This document shows positions 1 to 12,439 of a stretch of DNA of 64,000 nucleotides, one piece after another. Below the pieces are notes generated by a model. The model saw only the letters and a program-made list of their open reading frames with translations. It ran no database searches and had not been told where the DNA came from. A program made the translations under genes and the position numbers. Position 1 is the first letter of the stretch. Every line of letters begins with the position of its first letter. Source of the DNA: Lunularia cruciata (taxonomy: Eukaryota; Streptophyta; Marchantiopsida; Lunulariales; Lunulariaceae). Location: contig OX419762.1 of NCBI GenBank assembly GCA_948567375.1, positions 47,907,034 to 47,971,033 of the forward strand. Reading direction: 5' to 3'.

Positions 1-1139
1 TCCATCCATATCTAATGATACCCACATCCTAGGACCTTAAGAGGATGTAGTGCATGTTGTAGTGGCTTTAATATGTAGCTTAGAGACCTTGGGTTTATGA
101 GTCTAGACTTGTCAATGCAAGGTATAGAACCCACCTCCAGTTCTCACCCCCTTAGATTTTCCACTTAGGTTTCAATTCCCAATAGGATGCATAAGAGTGT
201 TAGGATCTCCACTAGGGGCAAAGGAGTATTGCAGCATGTTCATCTCCAACAGATTGGTGCAAATCATAGCACATGTTCACTTGCTCACTAGGTTGGAGAA
301 TGCACAAGTAGTATATAATTTATCTTAATATATAGCTATCTCCCTTGAGCCTCCAATCTAACTAGTACATATCCTCCTACATAGGCCCTTCTGCCACACT
401 TACACACTTTTGATAGCACCGTATGCCATACCTTCTCCACTCTCTTAAGGCTATGTATGCTCACACAATTGTCAGAGGAGTGGTATATGCTTTAGATGGC
501 CTTGCTTGTAGCCATGGGAAGATGTGGTCTCATACTACAAGAGATCATTGCACCTATAGAATTTATAAGTGCTTGGGCTCTAGTGGGCCCTTGTTTACCT
601 AATAGGTTCTTACACCATGGTTCTCCCTTTCTATTAGCACGTATCACCAAAGTGGATTCAGGTTCCTATAATTTTTAGAGTTACCTTTGGTTTGCTTGTG
701 ACCTTTTACCAAGCCTTTCACACATAGCACTCCCAACATTTGCCAAATTTGTTACACTAGACTCTAGAAAGATTCAAGTAGACAGTAGTAAGCATATGTA
801 GACCCACACCAACATCCTCAATAATGCACTTCTATTTGATAGAGCTAGGATTCTTTCCTATGTAGAAAAAGGCTCCAAAGCTTGGCTCCATATTCCACTT
901 TGATAGAAGATTTTTGTTTCACATTTCAGGAGTTCTCCATTGCACTCCCCTATGTTTAGGTCTCTCTCATCCGACCTTGTTAGGGCTTCCAGACCAATGT
1001 GCTTCTGGTTCCACATATGATACCTATGGCATACATGTATTATGGTGTGTTATTGGTGGAGAGCCCACTAGAGTTCATGATGCCATCCAAGATACAATGG
1101 CTTAGCTCCATTGATCCACATGGTCCCAAGTAAAGATCT
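1..1139. other. Intergenic DNA, nothing recognised
   Basis: I see no conserved protein, RNA gene or repeat boundary here. The short open frames in it have no recognisable domain and no splice-compatible partners. The composition resembles the transposon-derived DNA further right, so it may be the decayed interior of an element that ends in repeat A. That is inference only. Confidence 0.4.
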
Positions 1140-1845
1140 AGCTGTGGTTGGACTTACCTACCAAGACCACCTCCATGCAGAGTGAGAGCAGATATCATCA
1201 CATTCATATATGTTCAACATACTTTGTATGATGTGGTGGTTATAAACCTCCTATGATCAGAGACACAAGCACAAATAAGCATTTAGGCAAGAGTAGCGAT
1301 AACTATTGCAGCCCGAGGAAAGGAGGATCATTATGCACCTCAGCTTGCATCAGATACCTTCATTCTTTTGGCTATGGAGATTTTTGGGCACCTTTATCTC
1401 CATTTTGATGGTTTGCTTAGGGAAGCCGCACAAGAGGTTCCGCACAAAGGAAAGGAGCAATTGTTATCTCCCAAGCCATGCTTGCCTCCTACTTTCCACA
1501 AAGAGTCTTAGTCACACTACAGCACTCTTAGGCTTAAGAACTTCATAGACGAGTTGGAACAGTCTAAGTGCACGCTACACTCGGGAACTACCTCACTCAC
1601 TTACCAGGTATACCATTAGACGACCTCTATCACACTGTCTAACATTAATTTTCAAGTTTTTTTCAGCCTTCCCTTGTTTTTGTGGTGTGGTTTTGGTGGC
1701 CTTGGTCTCCCTATGGTGTGTGTCCAAAGAACTCTTTCGTTTCTTTGTGCGCCGTACTCCTTTTCCTTTTGGCACTTTTTGGTGCTTTGTACTCCTTTTT
1801 TCTTTCCTTTTGGGTATATATTTTTGTGTCGTGTTTACTTGATGG
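1140..1845 (+). repeat. Dispersed repeat A, copy 1
   Basis: This stretch aligns by eye, with many substitutions and indels, to 28455-29175 in the same orientation. Shared landmarks in order are a block with CTCCATGC and GTGAGAGC, a block ending GGCAAGAGTA, the block GGATCATTATGCACCT, a block around CATTTTGA, and a 3' block with GTGCTTTGTACTCC followed by GGGTATATAT. The T-rich, TATA-containing 3' block would fit an LTR or a transcribed terminal region, but I cannot find clear ends or target duplications. Its identity is unknown. Confidence 0.6.
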
Positions 1846-3600
1846 TGTTTAGCTGAAAACCTTGCACTACTATGTTTTGGATAATAATAGCAAAGAGTGT
1901 ATTTTAAAGTGTTCATTGAAATCTCTGAATTACCACGGAAAATTGAAATGCTAATGAAGCTAGAAAGCTAGAGATTTTGCGAGTAAATTAACTCTCAATT
2001 AAAAGCGACTTAGGGTATTATAAGACTGTATGAATCTATATTTTTTTGTCATACGGTTTAGAGGTTTTGTTTGTGGAAAAGGAGTGTTAGAGCTTTATTT
2101 TATATTTCTTCTTTGATCAATTACTTCTTCGTCTTCTTTTGGCGAAATTTACTAAAGTATTCCATTTAGACTTAGAGTTATCGGATATCCAACTCTGTTG
2201 ACTTTACTGTTATATTCTTGGATCTTCATATAATAAATAACGTAGATTTGTGCATCTATATAATATTTTATTTTATTTTGTTTTAGACGGGAAGTACAAT
2301 AAAGTCCGTGATACAATTAAATATGTAGTGATATAAATTTTATTATTTCCAAGTGTTAGATTCAGTGGTAGTTGCACTTGTTTGGTCCACTTTCTTATCG
2401 AATGAGACCATCAAACGTCTAGTTCCTCTTACAGATTAAAAACTACTCAATATGGAGTTTACTACCCTTTACAAGTAAAACTTTTTACCAAGAGCAATCA
2501 CATAGATGGGGTAGCCTAAACCATTACCACCAAGGAAGACAACAGTGTACCATAACTAGTCTATGATGTCTTCACCATTGGTATTGGAAAATTTTAAATA
2601 TTTTCCGGATCATTTTAATGGTTATCTCCGTAAGCACAACAGAAAATTTGGTAAGGGAGGAGAGCGACTATGGTTGTATCGTCCACCGTACTCACTTCAT
2701 ATATCAAACAAAGAGTCCAATTATAACATCCCAAACATTAATTTTATATATGTACATACTAATAATTGTAACTATTGACACTTCCAACCCTTCTATCTGC
2801 TAGACCTTAAAATGATTTTCATCACACAATTAAAACTTAAAACTCTGATTAGTTATATATTTTTCTTTGGTTTAAGCTTTTGTCTTTTGTCATTCACGGT
2901 CTTGTGCTCATTCTTCTTTTCTTTTATGGCTTTCCAATGCCTTGTATTTTATTTTTTTTCACTCAAGGCACCGCCTCCTCCCTTTTATTCTTTCCCGTGG
3001 GGTATTCATTTTGGCTTGGCGCTCACACCAATTGAAGCTCGCAAACTTGGGTCGTGTTGTGGCTAGCTTGAGGACCCACTAAGAGAAGATTGAAGAAATT
3101 TCAATCTTTGGGATAGGAATATATACAATTGTAGCAAGCTGGAGTTGTAGATATTTCGAGGCGCAATAGCTTCCAAGTCTGAGACCAACTGTAACTACTA
3201 AAGAGCGGTTTAGCCTTATTGCCTTGAGAGAAAACTCAACAGTTTAACGGCGTATACTTTGATGTAAAATGTCATTATTCGTCTTTCACTTTGCAGCCAT
3301 TTCGTGACTGCCAACCGAGGCTCACATTAGGGGGTTTCAAAAATAGTTATATGAAGTTTCATAACTTTTCATATAGATAGTTACGAAGCGTTGACTAAAT
3401 GGGTACGGTGTGTGACTAGGAGGTAGAAAAGGTAGGAGGTAGAAAAGGTATCATTACAGAGTTCGGGCCAAGTTCATTATTATTAGCACACTCCATATGA
3501 GGTGGTTCATAGAAAATAAGGAATAAGGAATTTTCCGTTATCACTCCGTAGTGCATTGATTACGTATTAGGGTTAATAAAGTTTATCGTTTAGGGTTAGA
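1846..3600. other. AT-rich intergenic DNA
   Basis: No gene is recognisable here. Short frames such as the one at 2812-3066 encode low-complexity hydrophobic or proline-rich stretches and look incidental. Near 3570-3600 there are two TTAGGGTTA-like words that resemble plant telomere-box elements. Two occurrences prove nothing. Confidence 0.4.
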
Positions 3601-3611
3601 GTGAAAGTGGC

Positions 3612-3773
3612 GGCCACCAAAGGGAGCATCCATGATGTTCAAGAACACACATGGTAATCAAAAGTTGACAAATTTATGCACTAGACGACCAAGGCCACCA
3701 AAAGGAGCATCCATGATGTTCGAGAATACCCATGGTAATCAAAAGTTGACAAATTTATGCACTAGACGAGCAA
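3612..3773 (+). repeat. Tandem duplication, 81-bp unit, two copies
   Basis: Two adjacent copies start at 3612 and 3693 and both begin GGCCACCAAA. They differ at only a few positions (for example AAGAACACAC versus GAGAATACCC). Both end with GCACTAGACGA. The high identity suggests a recent local duplication. Confidence 0.85.
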
Positions 3774-3824
3774 ACACGATTTATATGGGATTTAATATGT
3801 TAATTTAGGATTAAATGTGATTTT

Positions 3825-4018
3825 TCTCGTCGCTGCTTGTTGTTGCTCGTTGTTGCCCGTCGCTGCTCGTCCCTGCCCGTCGCCGCCCGTAGCCACTCGA
3901 TGGCGCTCGAAGCTCAAATCTCGTTGGCACCCGTTGCCGCTGGTTGCCGCTGGTTGATGCTGGTTGATGCTGGTTGACGCTGGTTGACGCTCATTGCCGC
4001 GGGTAGTTGCTTGATAGT
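3825..4018 (+). repeat. GC-rich short-unit tandem array
   Basis: The array has degenerate units of about 10 bp, first of the type TTGCTCGT/CGCTGCCCGT and then of the type GCTGGTTGAT/C. It is embedded in AT-rich DNA, so it stands out sharply in composition. An open frame on the minus strand (3792-4022) gives a Thr/Gly/Gln-rich translation that simply follows the repeat period, so I do not call it a gene. Confidence 0.75.
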
Positions 4019-4021
4019 GCA

Positions 4022-4620
4022 AGGTGATTTTGCATCCAAATGTGAACCTACATTGTAATCAGGTTTTTGCTAATTTTTTGTTGCACTTTTGGAGTAAAAT
4101 TCTTTGATCTCCAATTAATTTCTTGGTTGCCGTAAGATGATGCAAATCATTTTCCATAACTTGCGCTATCTTCCTCACCACACTAATATATATGGATATG
4201 AACCAACACACCAATGCAAAACTACAAAACCCACCGGTTTAGTTTACTGACAAGAGCATTTGCACAACATTTGCATTTGTAGATGGTGAATTTGAATTTG
4301 AAAAGTTGAGAGCGGCATTTTGGATCTGCCAAAAAATTTCATAAATGCCACTCTAAGAATCACCCACCAGAAAAACGTGGCAACTCTCTCAAGAAACCAC
4401 ATCATCTCTTTTGATAGTCATTTATTTCACTACGGAACTCCTAAACATCTGTAGTATAGAGTCTGATTTTTATAAATGAATGCAAATTGCATGTGATATA
4501 CCGGATAATAATTTATGAAACGTTCATTTATTAGCACCTCATCTCCCTACAGAGTTCACTAAAAATAATTACTAAGTTTGTTATTTATCCCGTAGACATG
4601 CGTCCAACCTATTTCTGAAA
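4022..4620 (+). repeat. Dispersed repeat B, copy 1
   Basis: This aligns by eye to 25920-26515 in the same orientation. Shared landmarks include TTGCATCCAAATG at the left end, TTTCTTGGTTGC, GATGCAAATCATTTTCC, CTAAGAATCACCCACCA, CTCATCATCTCTTTTGA-like and TTAGCACCTCATCTCC, ending near a shared TTTGTTATTTAT. Copy 2 starts just right of the LTR of gypsy element D. The nature of the repeat is unknown. Confidence 0.65.
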
Positions 4621-5230
4621 CCCCCTATTGTGTCGCATTGCTGTCTCGTGGATTTTATACGAAAATACATTCTGTGCCGCAAGTCGGTGTTACGCTGAGG
4701 ACTCGATAGATTCTCTGTGAAACCGTATAGTGTGCGGCGTGAAGAAGATTGTATATTCACCAAGTATGATCAAATGCAGATGTGAATTCGAATGTAAATC
4801 TAATTGTTATATGAAAAGAGTTTATTGTTGCATCATGGTTTTTATAGGTTGGTGTCTCTCTCAATCATCTAATACAAAACTCATGTGTGGAGACGGAACA
4901 CATCGCGTACTTCGATTTATCACGTGGGGTTATTCTAATTGAGTTCGTGTCTTTACGTGAGTATAGTGTCTCTACGAGGACAAGGAGAACCACAATCTGA
5001 TGAACATTTTCGACTATCCTATCTATCTTCATCACATTCTCATCTTTGACGTTGACTTCGGCGTACCCCGTGTTCATATACGAGGTTTGCGACAATCAAG
5101 CTCACATAGACCAAGTACTACCAATCCTTGCTCTGAGTACACCATTATGCTTCAAGCTTTATATGTACGGGAATCAAACTGAAGTAAATGGTGATGCTTC
5201 AAAGTTTACATGAGCAATAGCTAATAATCT
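4621..5230. other. Intergenic DNA, nothing recognised
   Basis: No domain, RNA gene or repeat was found in this stretch. The short overlapping frames on both strands have no supporting features. Confidence 0.4.
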
Positions 5231-6830
5231 CATTAATCATGAACCTTCAGTTCTAGTGAGGAAGGGGTGGCATGGAGGTGAGTAAAAGTAAATTGTGGAA
5301 AAAAACCAGGGAAGAATGACAGCGCAACTCTCAATTGCGAGCCATCTACCACAACTCAGTGCAAGGATTGGTAGTACTTTGTTCAGGGACTCTAAACAGG
5401 ACGGATCATTCCGCCACAAATCCCTTCGCCGGGAAGGGAGCACAAAGTTCGGAGACACTAGAGTACACACACACTTCCTTGGCAGAAAGACTTGAAACCA
5501 CATCAAGTCTTTTCGAGATGGTACGGGAATTGCTGGAATTCGAGAAGATGGTGTAGAACTGTAGGGTTGGTGTTGTACGGTCTGAAAGGTAATAAAAGCT
5601 GACAGTTTCGACCACAGAGCTTCATCCCATCGTTGGACTTTTGAGATTCGAAGGAACAAAGAACAGGGCCGTACATTACAACACTCTTCACGATATCAAC
5701 ATCTACGTCCTTGCAGAAGCACCAAAGCTGGGACAAACATGGACAAGACGGGGATGAGCTCAATACCATCCAAAGTAGACTAGACACTATGATGTAAAAG
5801 AGCGTCGTCAATAGTAGCATTTATGACTCACAGTCATTCCACCGCTGAAGGTGATATTGGAGTTCTGGCGACAGAAGCCGTTCTTCGATGGGGGGGATCC
5901 AGAACTCATTAAATGAAAATGAAATGTAGATGAAATGGCCATAAAATGAAAGCAGAACTGACTAAGAAACATGTGAATAGTAGATGAAATCTAAATCATC
6001 AAAAGCATGTATTGTCAAGCAACGATCATCTATAACTACATGTAGAGAATCCGTGAACCAATCTGTGCTGAGGAAACAAAGAGTCATCTCAAATCAAGAA
6101 ATCTCGAAATAGACAAATGTGAAACAATTGAAAACCAAACTGAATGAATGGAGAACAAATTGATTGAAACCAAACCCGGGATTTTCGGTATGAAAAGGTG
6201 GAGTGGAAATCCTTCTTTGAAGGATTTCCACTCTGCTTTCCTTCCCCCATTTGGGGAAGTAAAGTAGAGTATGGCGTAAGGGGACTGGATAGAATATATC
6301 ACTGCATGCACTGTGGACACATGAGTACTGAAATGCTGAAACAGCCAGAGTAAGCAGAAGGCGGCCATAGAAAGCCTCCCCAAAAGCACATAAGGAGTAG
6401 TGCCGAAGTAGCTGAGTGAATGTCAGTACTCCTAGAACCGAGTTTCTGTTTTGAAAGCTCAGGAGTGCAAAGGCAAACTCGGTTGCTTCCTAAGGTCTCA
6501 CTCAAAAGTCTGTGATCATAATGAGAGAAGAACTGAGAAAGGATTGTTGAAAATGAAATAAAGCCTCCGTTGTAAGATGAGCAGAAGAAATCTGGAAGAG
6601 AACAAAACATACCTGGTGAAGACCTGAAAGCCAACCAAGATTAGTAAAGCAAAAGCAAAGAAATCAGATGTAATCGACACAAGCAGTAGAAAACACACAT
6701 CGGAAGCTAAGAGAAGAAAATGAGACAGAAACCTAATGAAAGACGAAAGAAGAGTGGGAGATGGAAGGAGGTTTGAAAAGAAAGAGAGCCTTGGATTCTC
6801 TTTGTGATTAGGTGATCAGCCACGTGGATT
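5231..6830 (-). repeat. Inverted copy of the ATM-intron repeat family
   Basis: Read on the minus strand, this region contains two blocks also found in the giant ATM intron. One, at about 6290-6500, has CTCAGCTACTTCGGCACT followed by a block with GGCCGCCTTCTGCTT. It corresponds to 48840-49090, 59760-60000 and 61010-61160. The other, at about 5876-5915, is the ...GAGTTCTGGATCCCC...GAACGGCTTCTG motif found many times at 59.2-62.8 kb. The stretch at 5231-5870 has no recognised match and may be part of the element or unrelated. Several T/C-rich frames on the minus strand look untranslated. A perfect hairpin lies at 6201-6233. Confidence 0.6.
6201..6233. repeat. Perfect 15-bp hairpin with 3-nt loop
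   Basis: The left arm at 6201-6215 (GAGTGGAAATCCTTC), a TTT loop at 6216-6218 and the right arm at 6219-6233 are exactly complementary. Pairing may continue imperfectly in the purine/pyrimidine flanks. It sits inside the repeat family copy near GPAA1. Such a tight stem would form in RNA or as a cruciform. Its function is unknown. Confidence 0.85.
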
Positions 6831-7091
6831 AGGGTAAAACGTCCTAGTCATATAAACAGACAAAAACACATGCTATTTAAGGAGATATGAGATTAACAAT
6901 GTAAATGATTGATATGTAAATCTCCTCCAACCCTGAATTTACGACATCTTCAGTCAGCAGTTCCATCTCAAGAACTTCTTTATGAACATTCTGGCTCGAA
7001 ATGTGGAAAAGAGACGAATCCAAAGGTGAAACGTTGTTGTACCTCAACATTCGTAAGGGTTAGGCTGTCCCCGTGTAAGTGTAAAATGTTT

Positions 7092-10000
7092 TTAAGTTGG
7101 GTGTCGTGAAAGTAAAATGTACAAACCAAGTACGGAACAAGGCAGATGTATGACTAAAATGTGTGGTAGTAGCGCACTACGCCACTGCAACAGGCTTTCA
7201 GCGAGATTCCAAATGTTCTTGGAGTTTAGATCTAAGAGATGCCCGTAGGAAGTCCAGATCACCAAAGGTAAGCCAAGAGGGGATACTATAAGAGTCCATA
7301 TTGTTCCCACCGCTAAAGCCAAAACCCCGATCATACTCTTGCTCTCACTGTGAGCATACGTCCAGGTGTATCGGAGAGGAAAAACACCAAGGCACATAGG
7401 TACCAGACTCAAAGCCCCGATCAAGGATACTGCAAAGTTAACAGTCGACATCACAGCAAGGTAGATTGTCGTGATACCAAGAGTTGCTGCTTTCACCACT
7501 GCCCAGTTTTGAGTTGGTGCTTGTGCCATCGCTTTGTGATCCGTACTGGCTGCAAGAAACTTTGGGACGATAAATGCTACCAGCAAGCCAATGGCCGCTA
7601 GACCTAACCAGAAAACCAATTTCGTTTCAACGGTTGCTTCCATTTGAGAGATTAGGAACAGAGCCAATAATATAAAGAAGGCCCATAATTGGACGGCACC
7701 AACAAGAAACAACGCTTGTAGCCAACGCCCTGGACCATCTTCTTTCGGGGTTCTTCCAAGGCTCTCGATTTCATTATTTGTCGGCATATTTTCGCTCCCC
7801 GCGACTTGAGACGAAGTGTTCGCTGCTGCTTTTGTTATATACTTCACCCCTTCCGCATGATAACAAAGAGCAGCTGCTTGGAGAGGAAGACTAAGTAGCA
7901 GCAGACCAAAGGGGATCATGTAGACGCCCACAGATATATATCCACTTGGACCAGAGAGGAAGTAGAGGAAAAAGGACTGGTGCCATTTCTCCAGCAGGTT
8001 ATTCACGGAGCGCAGAACTCCTTCAAGAAGTCTGCACAAGGAGAAGGTAATACGCTACATTATTTTATGGAGATGATCACGACATAAGCTGACAGGAAAG
8101 GACAAACCCCACTCTCAACAATGCAAAATAGTCCTCCACGCATCCAAATCATCATAATACCCTTACAGAACCACATGAGCCAGAATCGAAGTACAAACAG
8201 AAAAGACCATGGCGCAACGAAGCATGTAAATGCTTTGTTAACTCACCGGCCTATTCTCACAAGCAATTGATCTGGGCCGTCGTCTGAGATTGTGAACTGT
8301 AAGGTGATGGCGTCAATCTGGTAATCTCTGAAAGCACCATGTGCACCAGTAGGCAAGCCTGTGACCTACGTGGATAAGAAGCAGGAAAACCTTAGATTGC
8401 TTCCAGCAACTTGACTGACTTAATTTCTACAGGCGACATCTGCAAGGGACTCCGCGAAAAGTTGTGCAATAGGAGAAAGAAAGATCAAAACCAGTAAGTC
8501 TAAAGCAAAGCAGGCTAGGGTTTCTCTACACCGGGTCTGTACAGACTATGACATATCTTATTCTAGGGATTTATTCGAGGACCCTACCTGGACGGAAGGC
8601 ACTTCCAAGATAATTGGTAAACGAGTGGAAGCAATGAGGAACACTGCTATCTATGTGAAAACAACGATTGCCGAGTAGTTACTTGATAGAACATGGAGCT
8701 GAGGAGTGTCGACATGCTCGTTACATAAGATGCCCCCGATGAAACAAAATGCCAACTTGGGTTGAGTTGTTTCGCGACAATGCTGATTTGTTGAAGACAG
8801 TCACCGACGAATTTTAGCCATTGCCAGCTTTTTAAGCCAGGAATGATCTCGAGTCGCAGTTTTAAGCTTTCTCTATATTCAGCTATGGAGTTAACGACGT
8901 TGATGAAGTCCAGATTTGGCATCTCACCGTTAGGGCCCTCTGCCCAGAGGGTCAGGGAATCTTTCCCTCCCTGTCTCAATCCAGATTTTAGTTCATATAC
9001 AAGCCCACTTGCAATAGTGCCAGCGCGCTTGAAATCTCCCAATGTTAAAGCTTCCACGTCCTTAATAGAAAATTGACCACTTTCAAGGAGTATATTCCTA
9101 AGTAGGTCTGACTTCATGTCGTGGTGCAACGGGATGTTACTGGTCGTGGGGTCGTGATATTCTTTGAGCCAACTTGCAACAGCAGGGTATACACCATACT
9201 TGCTATCAGGTACTAGCCACACAACATCCCTTGCAAGCCAAAGCGCCTGTGAGAGTCGTGCAAATAGGGCCAAACCCATTCCCAGTGTCAAGGCACTCTC
9301 CTGTCCAAAGTTTTCAGCATCATATGGAGTAACTAGTACCACCGCTTCATTGCCTTCAGCTTGTGGTGCCCTTATAATGCCAACCACATTAGCTGCTGAT
9401 ATCTTCTGCTTATCATAATCATTGCCAATTGTAGAGTTGCCGCTGCCCCACTTAAAATGCCCAGATGATGTTGGAAACCGAGTTGCTGAGAAAGCCGAAT
9501 CAGGAGGATTATAAGGATGTAAATAGCTGTCTGCTCCAAGTGCAATCATTTCCCCTAGCAACCAATTTGAAACGACCCTGCATCACAAAATATTTTCACC
9601 CCTAAAATGCATGTGTAAGATCCTACGAGAAATGCAGTAGACAAGCGGAACGAATAAACAGAAATCAATGAACCTTCAACTGCTGCCAAAAGGAACGTAT
9701 TTCAAAACTAGTTTGTATGAGCAAATGTGACAATACTCAACTTGCGAGTTACGAGTTGCAATTCAGCTCTCCTGAAGTACTTCCCTGATGACCAGAGCAG
9801 CTCAATAACAGGACTCACCTCGAAATATTCGGCTCTTGAAAGGCCAACTTCATCAGCTCCTCGGCTGAAGTACGAGCATGTATGGTGTCCAACCAGTTGA
9901 AGGCTGCACTCCCTGAACCTGCGAGTTTAAAGGAAGACTGATGTGTTTAATTACTGTTGAATAGCAGCAACATTGTTCAAAAAGACGGAACAAAACTCAC

Positions 10001-10735
10001 TTATCCAAACAGCTGCCGGTAGGTACAGCCTAATTTATGATTTCTGTACAAGTATTCAGAGCAAATTAGAGTTCCCAATACGAGATCATATCATTCCTTT
10101 CTGTTCTTTCCAAAACATGAAGTCACGGGTAAATATCATGACAATTGAAACTGGAAGCAGGAAAAGTAAGTTCATTCTTTACAGCACAATCGTCACAAAG
10201 ATATAGACGGTACAACACGCTTGCTTGAAAGAGCTTGAAAAGGGAAATCGACCTGGCATCAGCGCATTCTCCGATATGTAAGTCCTCTTCGCCAGCATAG
10301 GAAGAAGAAGCAGGGCAACAACTCCTGCAGTGTAGCACAACAAACTGCGCACAAAACACTTAAGTTGTAGACGGAGAAACTTTTTAATCCACGCTGAAGT
10401 TATGAATGCAACCATGAACTCACGTCTGCACTTCACCTGGAAGCGCCTCTCATTTACCATTTCGTAATTTTAAGACTCAAAAAATGCGTCATTAGGAGAA
10501 GTGTCTAAGCATCTTGACTTCTTAAGATGCGAACACTCCTATCTGTAACTCTCCTTCTACAGAAACTAAAGCGATGGTCAACAACCTCCAGCAAGTAAAA
10601 ATCGATGCACTCGGTGGTAGGATCCCAGTCCAACCTGATACTGTTGACATGAAGTATAACTTGACGTCCTAGACGCACCAATGGCCGAGCCTTAGGGGCC
10701 CGGGGCTGCTCTTCCACTGTGTTCGATTTCGCCAT
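7092..10735 (-). CDS. GPAA1: GPI transamidase subunit GAA1/GPAA1
   Basis: GAA1 is the ER-membrane subunit of the GPI transamidase, which attaches preassembled GPI anchors to C-terminal signal-bearing proteins. I join six exons on the minus strand: 10735-10635, 10344-10253, 9918-9819, 9577-8683, 8365-8247 and 8031-7092, all with GT-AG borders. Phases agree throughout and give 748 codons plus TAA at 7094-7092. Exon 1 opens MAKSN and holds a KARPLVRLGRQ motif. Exon 2 encodes the first membrane helix and the conserved RTYISENALMPG. Exons 3-4 encode the lumenal M28-peptidase-like domain, with VVGIIRAP and VLVTPYD. Exon 5 carries GLPTGAHGAFRDYQ. Exon 6 holds LEKWHQSFFLYFL and about six to seven membrane helices. 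The family's assignment is secure and the length is usual for plants. The least certain junction is the exon 2 donor (AG|GTCGAT). No regulatory site was identified. Confidence 0.93.
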
Positions 10736-11761
10736 CGCGGTAAATTGAACGAGAATTTTAGGCTGCTCAACATACAACACAACGGTAGCTCTCCATAGGG
10801 TGAGGATGGCAGGTCTTCCACTACCCTCGATTTCGCAGTGGCTGCCAATTTGACGATCGAAAGAAAGAAGCAGGCGACTCACAAATCAAATTAGATGGTG
10901 TGCTTCTGTATGCCACGGAAATTGCTTCTCCTGTCTAGGGCTCTTCTTACCGGGTCAACACCCGTGATAACATTAGCGCACTAAAAACATACGGGCAGCG
11001 AAAGAAGGCGACCGCGTTTGGCAACCAGCTTCTTTATTTTCATATATAGGGATTTTCATTCGCAGTTACGGGATTCTGCCGTAATACCGTAAAGTTTCTA
11101 AGGTAATCTTGAATTGATGTTTCTGAAGCGATTCTGCCGTAATACCGTAAGTAAGTAAGACAAATGTTTTAAAATATACTTTATATTATTATTATTATTT
11201 ATTTGTGATTTCTAGAATAGCCATAATTCATTTAAAATGAAATTTTCATTCTTGACTTTACACATAATATGGTGATTCATACCCTGAATATAACAACCTA
11301 ACCTAAAATATAACAGCCTACTTTGAACAAACATATATAATACTAAAATCATGGAAAGAGAAGCCTAACATTTAAGTAGTTTAGATCTTAATTTAGTTAG
11401 TTCACATAATTAAACATTGAGCATATAAACCTTCAAAATAATAAAGCAAATTAAGACAATACTTTAATATATAAAATTCTCTATGTATAATCTTTAAAAT
11501 ATTTTTTACATAATCTTAGTCATATGTGCCCCTCGTACATATGATAATCAAAGCTTTTTCTATAGTTTTACATTTTGAGTACTTTTGTTAATTTAGATTT
11601 AGATCTAGATCTAGATCTAATTTAGAAATGATAAAATAAATCAAAATTCTATATTTGATGTTTCTATTGTCAATTCTTCAATTATAAAATATTCCACATA
11701 TATATTCTCTCTTTAAAATTAACAAATAGCTTTCTTTAAAGATCAATCTAAAGTGATTATA
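10736..11761. other. GPAA1 upstream region and AT-rich spacer
   Basis: The first 200-300 bases are the likely GPAA1 promoter and 5' UTR (transcribed leftward). I see no confident TATA box. A 21-base word, starting GATTCTGCCGTAATACC, occurs at 11072-11092 and again at 11130-11150, so there is a 58-bp tandem repeat. Beyond 11160 the DNA is very AT-rich, with a short AGATCT run near 11600 and no gene. Confidence 0.5.
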
Positions 11762-12056
11762 TGTAATACCATTGGTTACAGATATTATCTAAAATAAAAT
11801 TTGATTGGTAATATTTAGAAATATATTATATATAATGGTCTAGATAAATAAGTGTAATATTAATAACTAGATATATTATCCAGAGGTGAAAATTAGCTAG
11901 GTAACATTCAAAAGAATGTTATATATAATAGACTAAGTAGATATGATAGAGGTATCACCAAAAGAGTACTTCTACTAATAGCACAAGAATCAAAAATAGT
12001 CTTAAAAATTTCATAACCAATTTTGGAGGCCTAAACGGACAAATTATACCTCAAAA
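11762..12056 (+). mobile_element. Truncated LTR fragment of the D/E gypsy family
   Basis: It begins TGTAATACC, like the LTR at 18532, and shares the later blocks GGTATCACCAAAAG, CTTCTACTAATAG and GGAGGCCTAAAC. It is cut off near 12056, where element D's coding remnant starts. Its orientation is opposite to D's right LTR, so it is not simply D's other LTR. It is probably an independent insertion or a rearranged end. Confidence 0.65.
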
Positions 12057-12439
12057 ATGTATATAATGTTGCTCATCCTGGACCAATAGTAGTGGCGTTT
12101 GATTGCATCCAAGATCTTGTCCATTCCAACGTGACTTGCAATAGCAAAATCATGAAATTCTGCTAAGATGGTGGTTCTTAGATCCATGGCCTCCAAGATC
12201 CATAACTTACCATCACGAAAGGTGGTAGTGATGCCTTTGAATGATTGAGCACTTATGATCTATGGATCAATTTTTGTAGCAACAAGAATCCTTGGCCAAA
12301 ATTTAGAGTTCATCTTGATTTCAGCCACTAGATTTTTTGCCATTGGCATCCGTGTGAATGCATCTACAAATTGCTTCTTGCCTTCCACATATGGGATTGT
12401 CATGTTGAATTGTTATCTCCACTCTACCCACCAAATCTA

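Noticed and set aside
3792-4022. Minus-strand 76-residue frame as a protein gene
   Set aside because: The translation follows the repeat units of the GC-rich array and has no domain, so it is low-complexity by origin.
5237-5820. Overlapping minus-strand frames of 105-140 codons as genes
   Set aside because: Several overlapping frames in different registers, no domain, T/C-rich low-complexity ends, and they lie in a region that includes repeat-family sequence.
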